A stretch of DNA of 64,000 nucleotides from Merluccius polli (Eukaryota; Chordata; Actinopteri; Gadiformes; Merlucciidae): assembly GCA_030340625.1 (NCBI GenBank), contig JAOPHQ010002314.1, positions 23,501 to 87,500 of the forward strand, given 5' to 3'. The first letter of the stretch is position 1. Every line of letters begins with the position of its first letter. This document shows, one piece after another, positions 1 through 22,901 of this stretch. The translations under genes were made by a program, and so were the position numbers. Under the pieces are notes generated by a model. That model was not told where the DNA came from and did not search any database. It saw only the letters and a list, made by a program, of their open reading frames with translations.

Positions 1-199
1 GTTGCACGTCCTTTTTGAATATATTCTAAACCCATAACATTGATAGCATATCAAGCATATTGCATTGCACTAATACACAGTTTCCATTGATCCCCATCAA
101 TCGGAAGGGGAGAGCAATGCATCATGGGAAATTCCCTCCAGGAAAGTCCCATCGAGTAAGACACCCTAGTCATTGTGTTTGTTTGGTTTTTCTTCCCAG

Positions 200-10453
<10,254 letters not shown>

Positions 10454-11170
10454 CTACTAATTGGTCCAAACCGACCGGCCAATGACCAGTTAGATGCGAA
10501 GAGTTGAAGAGGAGCAGTAGGAGAGAAGCGATATTGGGCCGCTCTAGTGCATCAAGGCCGGTTCAGATGTTACAAATTTAAGGTACGACGATTGGTGCCA
10601 GTGGCTACCTCACGGAGCAAGGGAACATGAGGTTGCTTGCTCCGTGCAACCTAGGAAAGTGTTTGACTCCCAGCCTAAAAGGTAGTGGGTTTGATGCTCA
10701 ATGCCCACAGTCAGCCTGTATGTAAGATCGATGTGTAGGCCCTACCTGCTCCTTAATGACTTAATGAGTTCTTTTGGATAAACAGTGGTTTCTTGAATTG
10801 TAATGAATGTGACCTTAAAAAATCATGCTTTCCTCTATGCCTATACTGTTTGCTTCAAGGTTGTTTTGAAAAGCAGGCATGCAGTTTGTACTGTGGATCA
10901 GGAGCTGCTCAGAATAGACATGGCCTTTGTTTAATTTGAAATGTGTTGGTATGGAGGAAATTACCACACACACTTTAGTTCTGTAATTAGCTATGATTGT
11001 AGCATAGCATGATTAGATTAATAATGTACTGTCATTCATAAATATGTATATGAGGTTATGATTTTATGAAGTCTATTTCATGTCGTTTAATAAATGTTTA
11101 TTGTGTTTTTATTGTTCGTATCCTTACTTGATTGTCAGCTCAATGAATAAACGAAACACTTATTTAATTT
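10454..11170 (+). other. abcb11 3' UTR with SINE-like insert and two polyA signals
   Basis: Follows the stop codon. AATAAA hexamers at 11089-11094 and 11146-11151 are the likely polyadenylation signals. About 10595-10800 is a degenerate tRNA-SINE body sharing GACTCCCAGCC and GTTTGATGC with the intronic copy at 6690. The arms CGGAGCAAG and CTTGCTCCG (about 10614-10645) form a perfect 9-bp hairpin. The UTR end is inferred. Confidence 0.6.
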
Positions 11171-13695
11171 AGAGTCTGGACATAATGTACTTTGAATAAA
11201 ATAATTTAAAATGTCATGAATGTAGCCATGCAATATGTTACTGATCCCACAAGGATGCGATTCTTCTGATTTTGCTCCAATCAATAAAACCAATAATTTA
11301 GCCTCGCTTTGCTTTGACGGGCCGGTTGAAGTCAATAAGAATTTCACTTGCTTCCCAGACAACATTGCAGATGCATTTCATATATTTCCTCATTCTTGCT
11401 GACACTATTTTTGAAAGATTAGCAGGAAAACCTCATTTTAAAAGATTCTTTACAGCAGTGTTTTTATGGAGTGTATTAAGTGCCAATATTCCTTACACAT
11501 ATTTAAACAATCCAGTCAGTAGGGCTCAAGCACCCCTTCATCGACTCCAAACCACAAAAGATTTCCTTTGTACTAATATACCATTATCATTTAGTTAATG
11601 ATAGTTGTTCAATTTCTGGTCCGTAACTTTATTGATCAGCAACAATCAACACATATAGTATTTAACTAAGTCAACAAAAAGTTACTTTGCTAGGTATAAC
11701 AAAGCAACAAGTATCCCCAGGAACCTCCTCACTTACCCTCTATAGGTACCTGGTTGGGAATCACTGGTGTAGAGGACAAATAAAAGCACAAACAATGTGG
11801 TAGGGCTGTGTAAGTACAAGAACACAAAAAAGGAAAAATACTACATTACAGAAGACCGGCGAAAGACAGCCACACAAGACCTCAAGTACATTGTCTAGGA
11901 TAACAACCAGGTCACACACACACACACACAGTAAGTCAATGTTCCAGTGCTAAGGTTTATAAAAGAGCTGTTCTAGGCCTGACTGGATCACTTCATCCCC
12001 TGCATGGAAGAAACAACCCAAACCCAACCAGTGTGATACCAAACTGTGGCTGGGAGGACACTGTGACACCGATGTACTTCTTTTTAACCCTGTCAGCTAG
12101 TTTACGTGTTACAATTATGCCAGCAATTTCCCAGAAATGGCACTTTACATCCAAATCCATGCAACCAATTTCCACCAATTATATCAAAACCCTCTCTGCC
12201 CCCCCACCGCCACACACATCAACGGACTACCACGCAACTCATCAGCGTTAGGCTCAAATCAACACCTTCAATTTTTCTCCCTGCCCTCTAATTACCCGCT
12301 TCACTTTTAAACGGCCACACGAAGAGAAGTGAGACGCCTTCGGACCGTCATCTGACATAACGCTCGCCAGCCCCCCCCTTAGCTTGAGTCCCTAATTCCG
12401 GCGAACCGGTGGCGATGATGTCACCGTTTGTGACAGCCGTGCTGTGTGAGTGCAGATGTCAGAGGCACTCCATCAGTTAGTGGTAATATGTGATCACACC
12501 ACACTGACCTCTGGGAAATTGAGTCCTTAATCACAACATCCCCCCCCCCTGGATCCCATCGTTTCGAATTAGCATTCCAGCGATGCAATCTCATCTACCT
12601 CTCTGTCGCCCGCTCTGCGCGCCTCCACTGCCAATTCTTTCAGCGGGAGGACAGTGTTTGACTTTGTGCCATGTAGTGCCACTGCAATATTGATTGAGGA
12701 GGGTAAACGTCAGAGAAGGAGATTGAGCAGTGGGGTGGGATCCTAGTCCCAGCACTCATGAATTCCACTGCCATTTCCTTTGTTATTGTTTTTTTTGCCT
12801 TTTTACACAAATGGACCCTGTGAGTGAGTGGGAGCAAAATATGTTTACGTACTTCATATTTTCTAAGGGAAGGAGAAAAAAAAACGGGGTGAAAAAAAGA
12901 CGAAAAAACAAAAATGAATTGGACAATTCCGACGCAAATTGCGAGATTGACTGCAAACTCTAATCGAGTTGAGTAGGAAAAACAAAAGTGAAGTGAGTGT
13001 TTTTTCTCCACATGCGATATAACATCCTCTTCAGTCAGCTCGGCAGAGTGGACACCCTCTTGTAATAATAATAAGAAGAACCAGCCGCGGTGGAGGATCC
13101 ATCTCTGTTATGGATCATTGATCAGTTCAGTTCCCTCCCCAACCACCGGCACACAGAGCGGGAGGGAGGGGTGAACCGGTAGGATTTACCGTGCTGACGG
13201 GTGAGAAACCATTATAGCTTAGCAGAGGGGATGGCCGGCAAATGGGTTTTCTTCAGTAGTAAATAAGGTGAAGGGAGCACGTTGTATTTCACCTTGTCGG
13301 CCAGAGGGGCTTCGACTCAGACCAGTGGTGTCAATAGGAGGGGAGAGAGGACCACGTGAATGGAAGATTAGAAAAGAGAAGGGAGAGAAAAAAGAGGGAG
13401 AGAAAGGGAGGAAAAAAGCAGGAGGCTGACAAGAGAAAAGTGAAAATGGAGGAATAAAGGAACACTGGGTCCAGGGCGTGAGCGAGGCCAAGGGGTGAAC
13501 AACGAAGCCATGTTCAGACATGACTGTACCTGCTGGAGCATGTATCCAACATGTACTTAGTTGCAGTCAATGTACTCACACTATCCTGTAGATGCCTCTG
13601 AGCAAGGTGTCTAACCCCTAGAGCTGCTTAATGACCTGTGTCAGGATTCATTGCAAGTCCCTTTGGAAAAAAGTCTGCTAAATGTCTGCTCAATA

Positions 13696-13742
<47 letters not shown>

Positions 13743-15177
13743 TCATATGTAGAGCACCATAGGACAGCCATGGTGAAAAGATATGGTTAGATATTTTAAT
13801 GAATGAAACTAACGAAGACGTCCCTTCCAGTTTTTTGTTATAGTGGGCCTGCGCTGGGTTGCAAGTTTGGAAGAAATCTGAGAAACTTGACATGATATAT
13901 TATAGATATTTTTTTCTCTAATCTTCTCCAAACTATCTTAGTTCAAGTGAACCAAAGCAAGTTTGGAAGAGATCGAAGGGGGAGACCATGATGGTTTTCT
14001 ACCTCATCCAACTTTCACCTTGTCTTATTTCAAGGATGCCAAAGCTGGGATGAAGGCTTGGAAGTAATTTGAGAAAATTTGACCGAAGTGGTGAAAAAAA
14101 AAAATGTTTTTTGGCCCAAAAATATTTAATTCTCCACTTTCACCCCTGTCTTAGCTCAAGTGTGCCAAAGCTGGGTGCAAGTATAATGCATTATAATGGT
14201 ATACATAACAATTTAATTAAATAATTACATTTAGTTGATGCTTTTATTTTTTTATTTAAGAGTTAATTCAAGAAAAGTGTGATGTGAGGGGAAAAAAAGT
14301 CGTAAAGGTTTTAGAAAAAACAGACACATTGGATTTGGTGCGAAGGGCGTTGTCAAACGCTGTCAAAACGCATATCACACTCACTCGATCAAGGATGTGC
14401 AGCCAATAGAAAACTACCACTCTGGAAAAGTGCTTTGAGCCAGAAGTATCAGACCCCTCGCATTTTACAGATAATTTCCCCCATATTAGTCAAAAATAAG
14501 AGAAATGTTCACCTAAAACATATGACTAAACATGTGACTAAAACATAAAGGTTTTCAACTGAAAAAAGTGATTTGGGGGTTTACTTAACCCTAACATTGG
14601 GGTTCGAACCCAGAACCAGAACCCCAGCCAGAAGTCCATCACCACATGACTATCGTATATAATAAATATGTGATGGAAAATGTATCGTATAGCTCAGACC
14701 TGGGCAACTATTTAACGTCTGTGGTTATCCCCCATAGGAAAGTTGACAGCCGAGCCATGTCTCGCTGAAAGGGAAACCTTTTCATACAGCTCCTTCTTTT
14801 CAGGGCAATTTATGGTGGCAGAGTCCACCAAACATTATTTTATGAATTCTCCCTCGGAGAATGGCTTGTTGTGTTTTGCTATTTTATAAGACAGCACATA
14901 ACTAACTTTGTTGACATTATCACAGGATGTACCGATAAAAAGTCCTTGCTGTTTTACCTGACACTTCAGTAAATACATATTTCAAGTCCAAGTTATTAAA
15001 AACCCTACATTCAGTGTCGCCTCTTTGTTTTTTTGACAAACTCATTTTGTAAACTGGTAAGAAGTTGTTGGTGATCTGTCATTTATTCACGTGTGAGTTT
15101 GGTTACTGTATTTTTGGACCATCCCACAGGCCACCAAGAACCGGCTTGCGGGCCATGATGTGCCCATGTCTGGTATA
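11171..15177. other. intergenic stretch without recognisable genes
   Basis: Unique A/T-rich sequence with a short (CA)n near 11913, a SINE/L2-type tail at about 13500-13685 (CCCTTTGGAAAAAAGTCTGC), (AT)n at 13698-13741, and a GGGGTTCGAACCC tRNA-like box at about 14598. ORFs here are short with no family resemblance. Confidence 0.6.
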
Positions 15178-15185
15178 GCCTAGAA

Positions 15186-15726
15186 AAGGCGTCTCCAACC
15201 TTTTTTCCTCTGAGAGCTACTTTTACAAAATAAAAATGGCAGAGAGCTACTCATGTTTTGTAACATTTATTCTCATCGCTCATTTTGAACAAACAAGCTC
15301 AATAAGCTTTCTTTTCCTGAACATTTACAATATGTTACTGTTCACATCTCACATTCTGTATTAAAACATCACAAAATTATTAATATTATTATCATTGTTA
15401 TTGTTATTACTACAAATACAGATATTGCTACTTATTCACTTATCATTGTTATATATGTCCACTCTCGCTCATCTCACGTCACCACTGACTCATCAAGTTT
15501 GACAGCAGCGCAACTTTTTGATTGACAGCTAATTGGCTAATAATCATTTTGTGTTGGAAGGGGGCGGGACAACTGTGAATTTTGATTGGACATAAATTTA
15601 AGTAGATGTGCCGAGGGACCAATTAAGTTTTCAAATGTATGTATGATTCACTGGCCCTTTGGCGAGCTACTTGGAAAGGGGCAGCGAGCTACTGGTAGCT
15701 CGCGAGCTACGCGTTGGAGACCCCTG
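15186..15726. mobile_element. hAT non-autonomous element (MITE), 541 bp
   Basis: Flanked by a perfect 8-bp direct duplication GCCTAGAA (15178-15185 and 15727-15734). Termini are AAGGCGTCTCCAACC on the left and, on the right, the reverse complement of CAGGGGTCTCCAACGC. An 8-bp duplication and CAGGG-type ends define hAT. GAGCTACT motifs lie inside both ends. It has no transposase coding capacity. Confidence 0.88.
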
Positions 15727-15854
15727 GCCTAGAATATACAGTATATACATATTGTATAGGCCTATATTCCCTATAGAAATATTCCCTGGTGAGTTTTCCT
15801 TATTCATTCTTTGGTATGTTTTAACACTTGAAATTTCAGGGAATAAAAATAGAA

Positions 15855-16170
15855 CCCCCCCCCCCCCCCCCCCCCCGTCGGTCGTAGGTCTGGGCAGTGG
15901 CGCCTTAATGCACGGGCTTACCTGGGCTTCAGCCCGGGGCCTTGGCCAATCAGGGGCCTCTTAAAAAATATATATTTAAAAAAAGATGTCCGTATTTGCG
16001 GTGTCATTACTGACCCCCCCCCCCCGCCCTGTCGACAATCGCGCACCTCTCCCCCTCCGTTCAACAATCGCGCACCCCCCCCCTCCCGTCAACAATCACG
16101 CACCTCTCCCCCTTCGGTCAACAATCGCGCACCTCCCCCTCCCCCCCCCCCCCCCCGTCAACAATCACGC
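15855..16170. repeat. poly-C tracts and a CAACAATCRCGCAC minisatellite
   Basis: A poly-C run of about 22 at 15857-15877, then 16013-16170 with five copies of CAACAATCrCGCAC separated by C-rich spacers of variable length. A related GGTCGTAGGTC...ATCGCGCACC segment lies at about 23436-23475, so this is part of a dispersed repeat. Confidence 0.75.
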
Positions 16171-16245
16171 AGACTTATTTTTAGTCATTATTTAGGTAGC
16201 ACACGCATATTATGAATGCCTTCGACAGAATTCAAATGAGCCATT

Positions 16246-16301
16246 TTAATCTAGATTAATCTAGATTAATTCCAATATTACAGTTAGATTAATCTAGATT
16301 A
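16246..16301. repeat. TTAATCTAGATTAA palindrome cluster
   Basis: 16246-16269 is a perfect 24-bp palindrome built from two overlapping TTAATCTAGATTAA units; a third unit follows at about 16287-16301. It may be a subterminal part of a degraded hAT element. Confidence 0.7.
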
Positions 16302-18877
16302 AAGAAATGAATCTATGCCCACCACTAATTTTTACCAATTCTGAAGTAAATAAATCACTGTTATTTTGATCTCTTATTCTCTTATTCTATGCTGCCATGG
16401 TGCCGGTCCTCCAGACACAGCTGCAAGCAAAACAATAATAACAACTACTCAACTCTTCCATTAGTAGTTTTCACAACAAACACCAGGGTCACTTCGCATC
16501 GGGTCGACCCCGTTCGTAATTATCCAGCACCCAGTGTGTGTGGGCTCACATTGACACGTCAAGAGATGGAAAAAGCAGCACTTTGATGATTTGCATTTGC
16601 AATGAAGGACTACAATGATTTCTTTTAACACAGCCAACCTAATGCACTTGAAGAGAAAGGACTCGCTTAACTGCACATACGCATGGTTATATACATCCAT
16701 GGGAGACCACGACATGGCGACATCCATTTAACGACTCCTACACAAGGGGCAGGGTCTAACATGAAAGCCAACGATGTAGCCTATAACTAGCTTTTAGGAT
16801 AATTATCGTACAAAATTGTGATGTGGAACTACAGTATACATCAACTTCATGTTCCAACTGTTCAGTATTGGCTAACTTATTGGCTAAATGTTCATAACAA
16901 CATCATTATATAATCATTTGTGATTGGCCCAATTAAAATGTTATTTTCACGGATGTAGCATCCGAATCAAAAGACAGTTAGCAGGCCTTTTCCCCAATGC
17001 TGTGAGCCACATGGGTCATAACTCCTTTCTGTCCAGACTGGAAGAAACATTTGTTGGCCCGTGGTGTATTATCCGAAGGTGGGGGGCGGTTGTGCCCGAA
17101 CGACCGAGATTTCTAACGGTGATTAACCAATCAAGGCTCTGCATTCTCGCTAGCTCCATCCATACAGAATGGCTGGAAACAAACCGTGTCTTTTAGACAC
17201 ATGGCTTGAAAAATCTCCAATTTTCATTATAATAGAAAATTAAAACGCATCAAGTTCCAAGCTGGTGGAGCTCAAAAAAGTTACGTCTTGGAGAGATGGG
17301 GGGGACGACTGAAACCTATGTTCAATATCTTAATTGGGGCTTAATTTACTTGGAAATGAGTCGTTCATTATGCAACGCAGTGCTTCTCTGCCGTCCTTAA
17401 GAAGAGGGAGAACCAGCTGTGAGACACAGTCACGATTCAGTACCGACTTCTGAGGCAGAGAGAGAGAGAGAGGAGAGAAAGAGAGAGCTTTATATAGAGA
17501 GAGAGCTATAGAGATGAGAAAGAGCTGCATGAAACTAAATAGTGTGGAAGACAAAGTACAAATGGTTGCGTGGTTCAGTGATCCCATGTCAGTGATTGTT
17601 CCCCTCTCTAGTTCTGACTCCGAGCTGAAGACACACACACGCACACACACATACACGCCAAAATGAATGTAACCGAAATGGAAAGGGTCATTTGTCATAA
17701 TTGGGAAGGCCTAGATCCACATCGCTATACCCTGGGGAAGCATTGCAGTCAATACTGCTTTAAATTCAAACTGACAGTGAGACAGATAATACACGTGGTG
17801 CGTCTATACACACACATCACACAACGTGCGCAAACGGTAACAAGGGCGCACGTTTATTTAACATTATAGTGATCGTAAAAATAAAATGATATACAAAAAA
17901 GCCAGCAGCAATTCTCTTGGTGGCCGTTATTGCGTTCTGGCGATTATCTGCCATCGGCTATCAAGCGTCATTTGGCAACACGAGCCCCCTGTGGCACAGG
18001 CCTGCTGCCACTTCATTTCATTTGGGTTGATCTCGTAGAAAGGGAGAGACGGAGAAGAAGGGCGATCCCGCCATATTAAGTCAATTGGAAATGATCCGAG
18101 CAGCGAGCGAAGCGTCCCTGACGTGATCTAGCGGGTGACCTTGTGTTGTTTTTCCTATACCCCCCCACTCCCACCCCGCGCGCCTTCGTTGTTGTCCTCC
18201 ATGGTACTAAAAGACCCGTGTTATATTTGACGCTTTTTCCTCCCTTTTTTATGACTTTCGATTTCGCGCACAAACTGCGACGCAGGACAAATAGGCTGCT
18301 GCACGCCAGTGGTGTTTCAGTGATGCAAGGCGTGCCGGCCGTGGGTTATAGTGAAGAAAAAAAAAATCACTGATGCAATCTTGAGGAAAATGCAATCAAT
18401 TTTCATTTTTCCCATGTCGCTCGTCTTCTTCTTCTTCCCCTCTCTCTCTCTCTGTCTCACACACGCGCACACGCACACACGTGTGGAGATCACCTTGAGT
18501 CCAACATGAACGATGACAGCCATTCATCCCCTGGACACTTGAAGTTTGATTGAATTTTCCATAAAAACGGCCTTGACACGACGCAGCCGTCGTCAGTTGA
18601 CTCGACATTGTTATTCAGCGTCAACTTCTACACCAGCACTGCAACCGACCGACACGGCAGGAAACACTGTGTTTCGGCCATTTTGTGTATTTCTTTTTTA
18701 AAAATCCACTCACAAATTGTTTTGACGCTCCATTCACTTGCATTGAGAAGGCTAAAAACAAGATTGAAATACTATTCTCAATATTATGATTTGCATTATA
18801 TAGTCTGTGGTCTGCTTGTTTTGTGTATACAATGCTAGCTTTCCTGAAAATGTAATTGTTGTAAGCAAGTAGATCTG
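16302..18877. other. intergenic stretch, nothing recognised
   Basis: Unique sequence with small GA/CT runs (17459-17500, 18437-18455) and a CA run near 17631. ORFs are short and unsupported. Confidence 0.55.
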
Positions 18878-18923
18878 CCTTCTAACAGGAAGTACTTCCT
18901 GTTAAGTACTTCCTGTTAGAAGG
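18878..18923. repeat. perfect 20-bp inverted repeat with nested palindrome
   Basis: Arms CCTTCTAACAGGAAGTACTT at 18878-18897 and its exact reverse complement at 18904-18923, with a 6-nt centre. Within the left arm and centre, AACAGGAAGTACTTCCTGTT is itself a perfect palindrome carrying two head-to-head ETS cores (GGAA). Confidence 0.9.
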
Positions 18924-19004
18924 AACACATGCGCTGTAAGCCGCGTTCCCATTGGTCACAACCCTGTTAGCTTAAGCCAAATTTGCAAAATGGATCAAAT
19001 AATA

Positions 19005-19810
19005 GGCTCGTTCAAGATGAGCCAGGCCTGCGCAGAATCGATCACCGGCGACCACCGCACAATGCATGCCGGTTAGATTTTTGTCCGACTTGATCCCGAC
19101 TTGCTCTGACGTCAGACACGCGCCGGCAACGATAATCTCACGAGATCAAGGCGGCCGCAGTTTTTAGAGCCAGACACCGCAGTTGCTCTCCACCGACTGC
19201 AAGATCTCAGGGCATGATGGGAAACACCTGGCTGTCGCATAATCAAAGAGCTGATTGGCTCTTAGTCAGGACTACAAACATGACGTTTTATCGCAAATCC
19301 TGATTTTCTTTGTAATTGTTATATTTAATGCTAGAATATATGAATCTCATGTTGTGCAATGAAGGTTTAATATGTTAGCAAACATATTTTGTGTGGTTGA
19401 TAATAATAATAATAATAAAGGTTACTTATATAACACTCAATTTCAATTCAATTTTTTATTTGTATAGCGCCAATTCATAACAGAAGTTATCTCAGGGCAC
19501 TTTTCAAATGGAGCAGGTCTAGACCAAACTCCTAATAACATTTAACACTCATATTCCCACATACCTGTATATAATGTATATAATTCCAAATATAAATACA
19601 TCAATAAATAAAGATTATAAGACACCTTTGCTGCTTGTCCTTCCCATAGATGATCTAACAGGATGTAAATATTTTTGTGACTTCCTGTTTATTCCTTGAC
19701 GGCGGCTGGAAACTGTCCGACTTGACTGCAGCTTTTTGTCACCGCCCCCTGCTGCTGCCGCCTGGTCTCGTCCACCTTCCAGGCGAGGCGCATTTCATCT
19801 CGAACGAGCC
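19005..19810 (+). mobile_element. non-autonomous DNA transposon, copy 1 (806 bp)
   Basis: Termini GGCTCGTTCAAGATGA and the inverted TCATCTCGAACGAGCC, flanked by TA on both sides (19003-19004 and 19811-19812). It shares nearly its whole length with 24236-25043 in the opposite orientation. It carries a roughly 100-bp insert at about 19437-19540 absent from copy 2 and lacks about 110 bp found in copy 2 (about 24400-24515). The superfamily is not assigned. Confidence 0.85.
19437..19540 (-). mobile_element. short retroposon-like fragment (inverted relative to 19823)
   Basis: Carries TTTGTATAGCGCCAATTCAT and GGAGCAGGTCTAGACC. It is the reverse complement of 19823-19923. Its ATTGAATTGAATTG-type tail is common at the 3' ends of fish SINE/LINE fragments. 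Confidence 0.65.
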
Positions 19811-19822
19811 TATTGTTTTCAG

Positions 19823-19923
19823 TAAAAGGAGTTTGGTCTAGACCTGCTCCATTTGAAAAGCGTCCTGAGATAACTTCTGTTATGAATTGGCGCTATACAA
19901 ATAAAATTGAATTGAATTGAATA
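19823..19923 (+). mobile_element. short retroposon-like fragment
   Basis: GGAGTTTGGTCTAGACCTGC through GCGCTATACAAATAAAATTG and an AATTG repeat tail. It sits directly after the right end of transposon copy 1 and is inverted relative to 19437-19540. Confidence 0.65.
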
Positions 19924-20186
19924 GTATTCAGCAGTATTAGTTGTGGTAGCATCGTAGCAATAGTACTAGTATGAAATTGACATAAAAAACAAAAATCCAA
20001 AATCAAACAAAAAAAATGTTCAAACAAGAACAGACAGGATTGTAGACCACAACAAGGAATAGTGAACTAAACGTATTTAGTGACATATATAAAATCATTG
20101 GATCGACATCCACGTTTATTGTTGTCTCAGAGTCTCTGTAATCCGATTTCAAAATTGACAGCGCTTTCTCAGTAAATTGAATTACC

Positions 20187-20240
<54 letters not shown>

Positions 20241-22064
20241 CGCACGTGTGCATTTTTCCTCTTCTTCCTTTATCAGTTTAAGGCTGATTGGTTCGGTCGA
20301 AGAAGGTGCCACATTAGGTTAATAATAATTGGATTTGCAGCGGGGTTGTTTTTCGGCATTTGCATAATTTCTGACATGTCTCCGCCATTGGATGCTGCAG
20401 TTTTCCATTTGAACCCCAGGTGTTTCGGTAGACATGTCGGGGGTCACTGCCAAGCAAGGCTATGATGTGGGAAACTCTAATGATTATAGATTGGTGGGCA
20501 GATCAATAAAGGATAAGTCAAGGTATAATTATAAGATTGACTTTCAACCTTTCCATCTGTTTATATACGTTCAACTCTTCTTAGCTTCGTACTGGGAGAA
20601 CAAGCATCGAAACGATTTGCATTGATGTTCAACTATATTCAAATACGATAAGTAGATTTGTACACAAATTCAACTCATTCACACATTCAAATATGTCTGT
20701 TCGTACTATTCCACTGAAAATATCTGAATCTCAGAGCAGAGCTGTCCAGCACCTGTGTGCATATTATGGTCTGTTTCATGGAGAGGAGAAGACATGTCTA
20801 ATGTGCTGGTGAGCCCAGCTTTCCCTGGGAGGGAGAAAGCTCCTGCTGGAACAGCACTCACTCGCACATAAATCCACATTTTCTCCCTAAACCCTTCGCA
20901 CACAAAGCGATTGCTGTTGACACGTTTGAAGAAACAGGTTGAGCGCCAAGACATACTGTGTCTTTTTATTTATTTATTAATTCTTCTTTATATTTATTTA
21001 TTCCTTATTCAGCATGTTACATTGCTGTGTGTTCGAAGCGGCAAGATAGCCTTGTTGTTCTCTCCATTTTTAAAAGCCGAGAGTTGTCAGTCACAGAAAC
21101 CTCGCCAAAGCCTCAACTGACTCCCAAACAGCCGCTGAGGATTTCGCTACAAGTCCAGCAGTAGGAATGGCGAAAACATGTGGGAAAGATAAGCTGAGAA
21201 TGATGCGGAGAGAGAGGGAGACAGTGGAGGAGAAGGAATATGAATGTTGTGTTATTTAAAAGTTTTATTTCCAGAAACCGCCCCCACAACAAAGCCCAAC
21301 AACAACAACAACAAAACAAAGTTGTCCAAAAGTAATAGAAATGCAATTAAATTCAGGGAAGTGAGATATATGGTAGAGAGAGAGAGAACATTCAAACTAA
21401 CAATATTGACACATTACTTTTACATTATTGCACATTGCTCAATGCTGTGCATACCAAACTGAATTGTCCAATCCTTATTTGGACCTTTTTTGTCTGTACT
21501 TATCGCTTCAAATGAGTGTTCCCGGGAGTTTCAGTTACATGGGTTTAGCAGCGAGAGACGAGAGAGAGGGAGAGACTCCCGATATCTGGGATATCTGTTT
21601 TTTCCGTTACATGTTTTGGATATTGCTTTCTCAAATTATTTGTCCAAAAACTATTCCCCTTGTCTTTGTTGTTCTTCTGTCTTTTTCTCTTCCTGTTAAA
21701 CGGTTTCCAATGTGACTCATCCTGCAGGCGTTTACTAATTTTGCATCCAATGAAAATGCTTCAGCTCTATCGTGGGGATGAGCCTGCGTCTCTCCTTCAC
21801 CAGCAGCACTGCCGGTCAGCACAAACTTCATCATGGTCTTCTAAACCCTGTCTGATTCGTCAAAGTATACGTTGGCAAAATACGAAATCCCCCCAAAAAA
21901 GGAGGCACGTTCAAGTGCTATTGGCTACTGTAAACGCCAATCAATATCCGAATAATATTCAAGGTTTGGCCTCGACTGCCAGTGTTGAAAGTTTGGTTTG
22001 TTGGATTCAAAGGATTGGGGTTGCATGATATGCGCATGGGGCTCCTTTAAGGACTAGGGCAGTG
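19924..22064. other. intergenic, TG microsatellite at 20195-20238, otherwise nothing
   Basis: Unique sequence; the only clear repeat is (TG)n. ORFs show no family resemblance. Confidence 0.6.
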
Positions 22065-22330
22065 TGTTATAAGAGTAGTCTAGCTATTTTAAGGAATAGG
22101 GCAGTGTCTAGCGAGTGTGTGGTTGAGCTGAGATAGTAGTTGCCTGGATGTAACTCCAGTTAGCAGTGGAAGCAGTGAAGTTGACAGTTTAGCAGTTTGT
22201 CAGTGAATAAAGGCAGAAAGTTTAACACCCCCATTGTTGTGTTTGTGTCACGTTGAAGGTGTCACGGCAGTTTCACGCCATGGCGCTATGAGGGGGTACT
22301 ATCTGGGACTATCTGCAGTGGAAAGAGCAC
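22065..22330 (+). mobile_element. possible solo LTR
   Basis: Begins TGTTATAAGAGTAG, has AATAAA near 22206 and ends near GGAAAGAGCA. About 10 bp later is TTGGTGCCAAACGCG, which could be a primer-binding site. No second LTR or gag/pol was found, so this is tentative. Confidence 0.3.
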
Positions 22331-22901
22331 CAAAGTATTTGGTGCCAAACGCGAGTAGAGTGAAGTAAAGTTGAGCTGAGCCCATGTATTGGAAAAATGG
22401 CTAGAACTAATCCCTTTGTGTGGCGAGATGCAGGGGCGCCGGATTCATTTCAGGTGGGCCAAAAATTGTATGTGTGTGTGTGTGTGTATGCGTGTGCACC
22501 GGTAGATATACGGGAGACTTCAATGTCTAATGTCTGGAAATGATTGAAACGTCTTTTGTGTCCAAATGTATGCCATTTGCGGAAATACAGTGACTCGCGA
22601 TTCAAAACTGCCAAGCTGTCTGACAGACCGTTTGGGTTTTTATAATGAAGTAATATTTTAGTGCCTTTTAGCCCACGACTTTTCCTAAATGTGTGTTTAT
22701 GTTTCTGAACTAAAATAAAATATAATATTTATAGCCTACCACCAGCAGGGTGCAATTTGTGAAAAAATCTGAGGCGGGGATGTTTTTGAAACGTTTTTGT
22801 TCATGAAAATAAATTATAGTATCAAGTCTGTTAGGCTATTTCTTGTAGCATTATAGAATAAATATGAATTTTAATAAAACAATTTCGGAACTTGAACTTA
22901 A
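22331..22901. other. intergenic, short TG run, nothing else
   Basis: A (TG)n run at about 22470-22492 follows CAGGGGCGCCGG (22431), which resembles a hAT terminus, but no matching opposite end was found. Confidence 0.45.

Noticed and set aside
22431..22460. hAT element starting CAGGGGCGCCGGATTC
   Set aside because: No matching inverted terminus or duplicated flank was found, so only a possible fragment remains.
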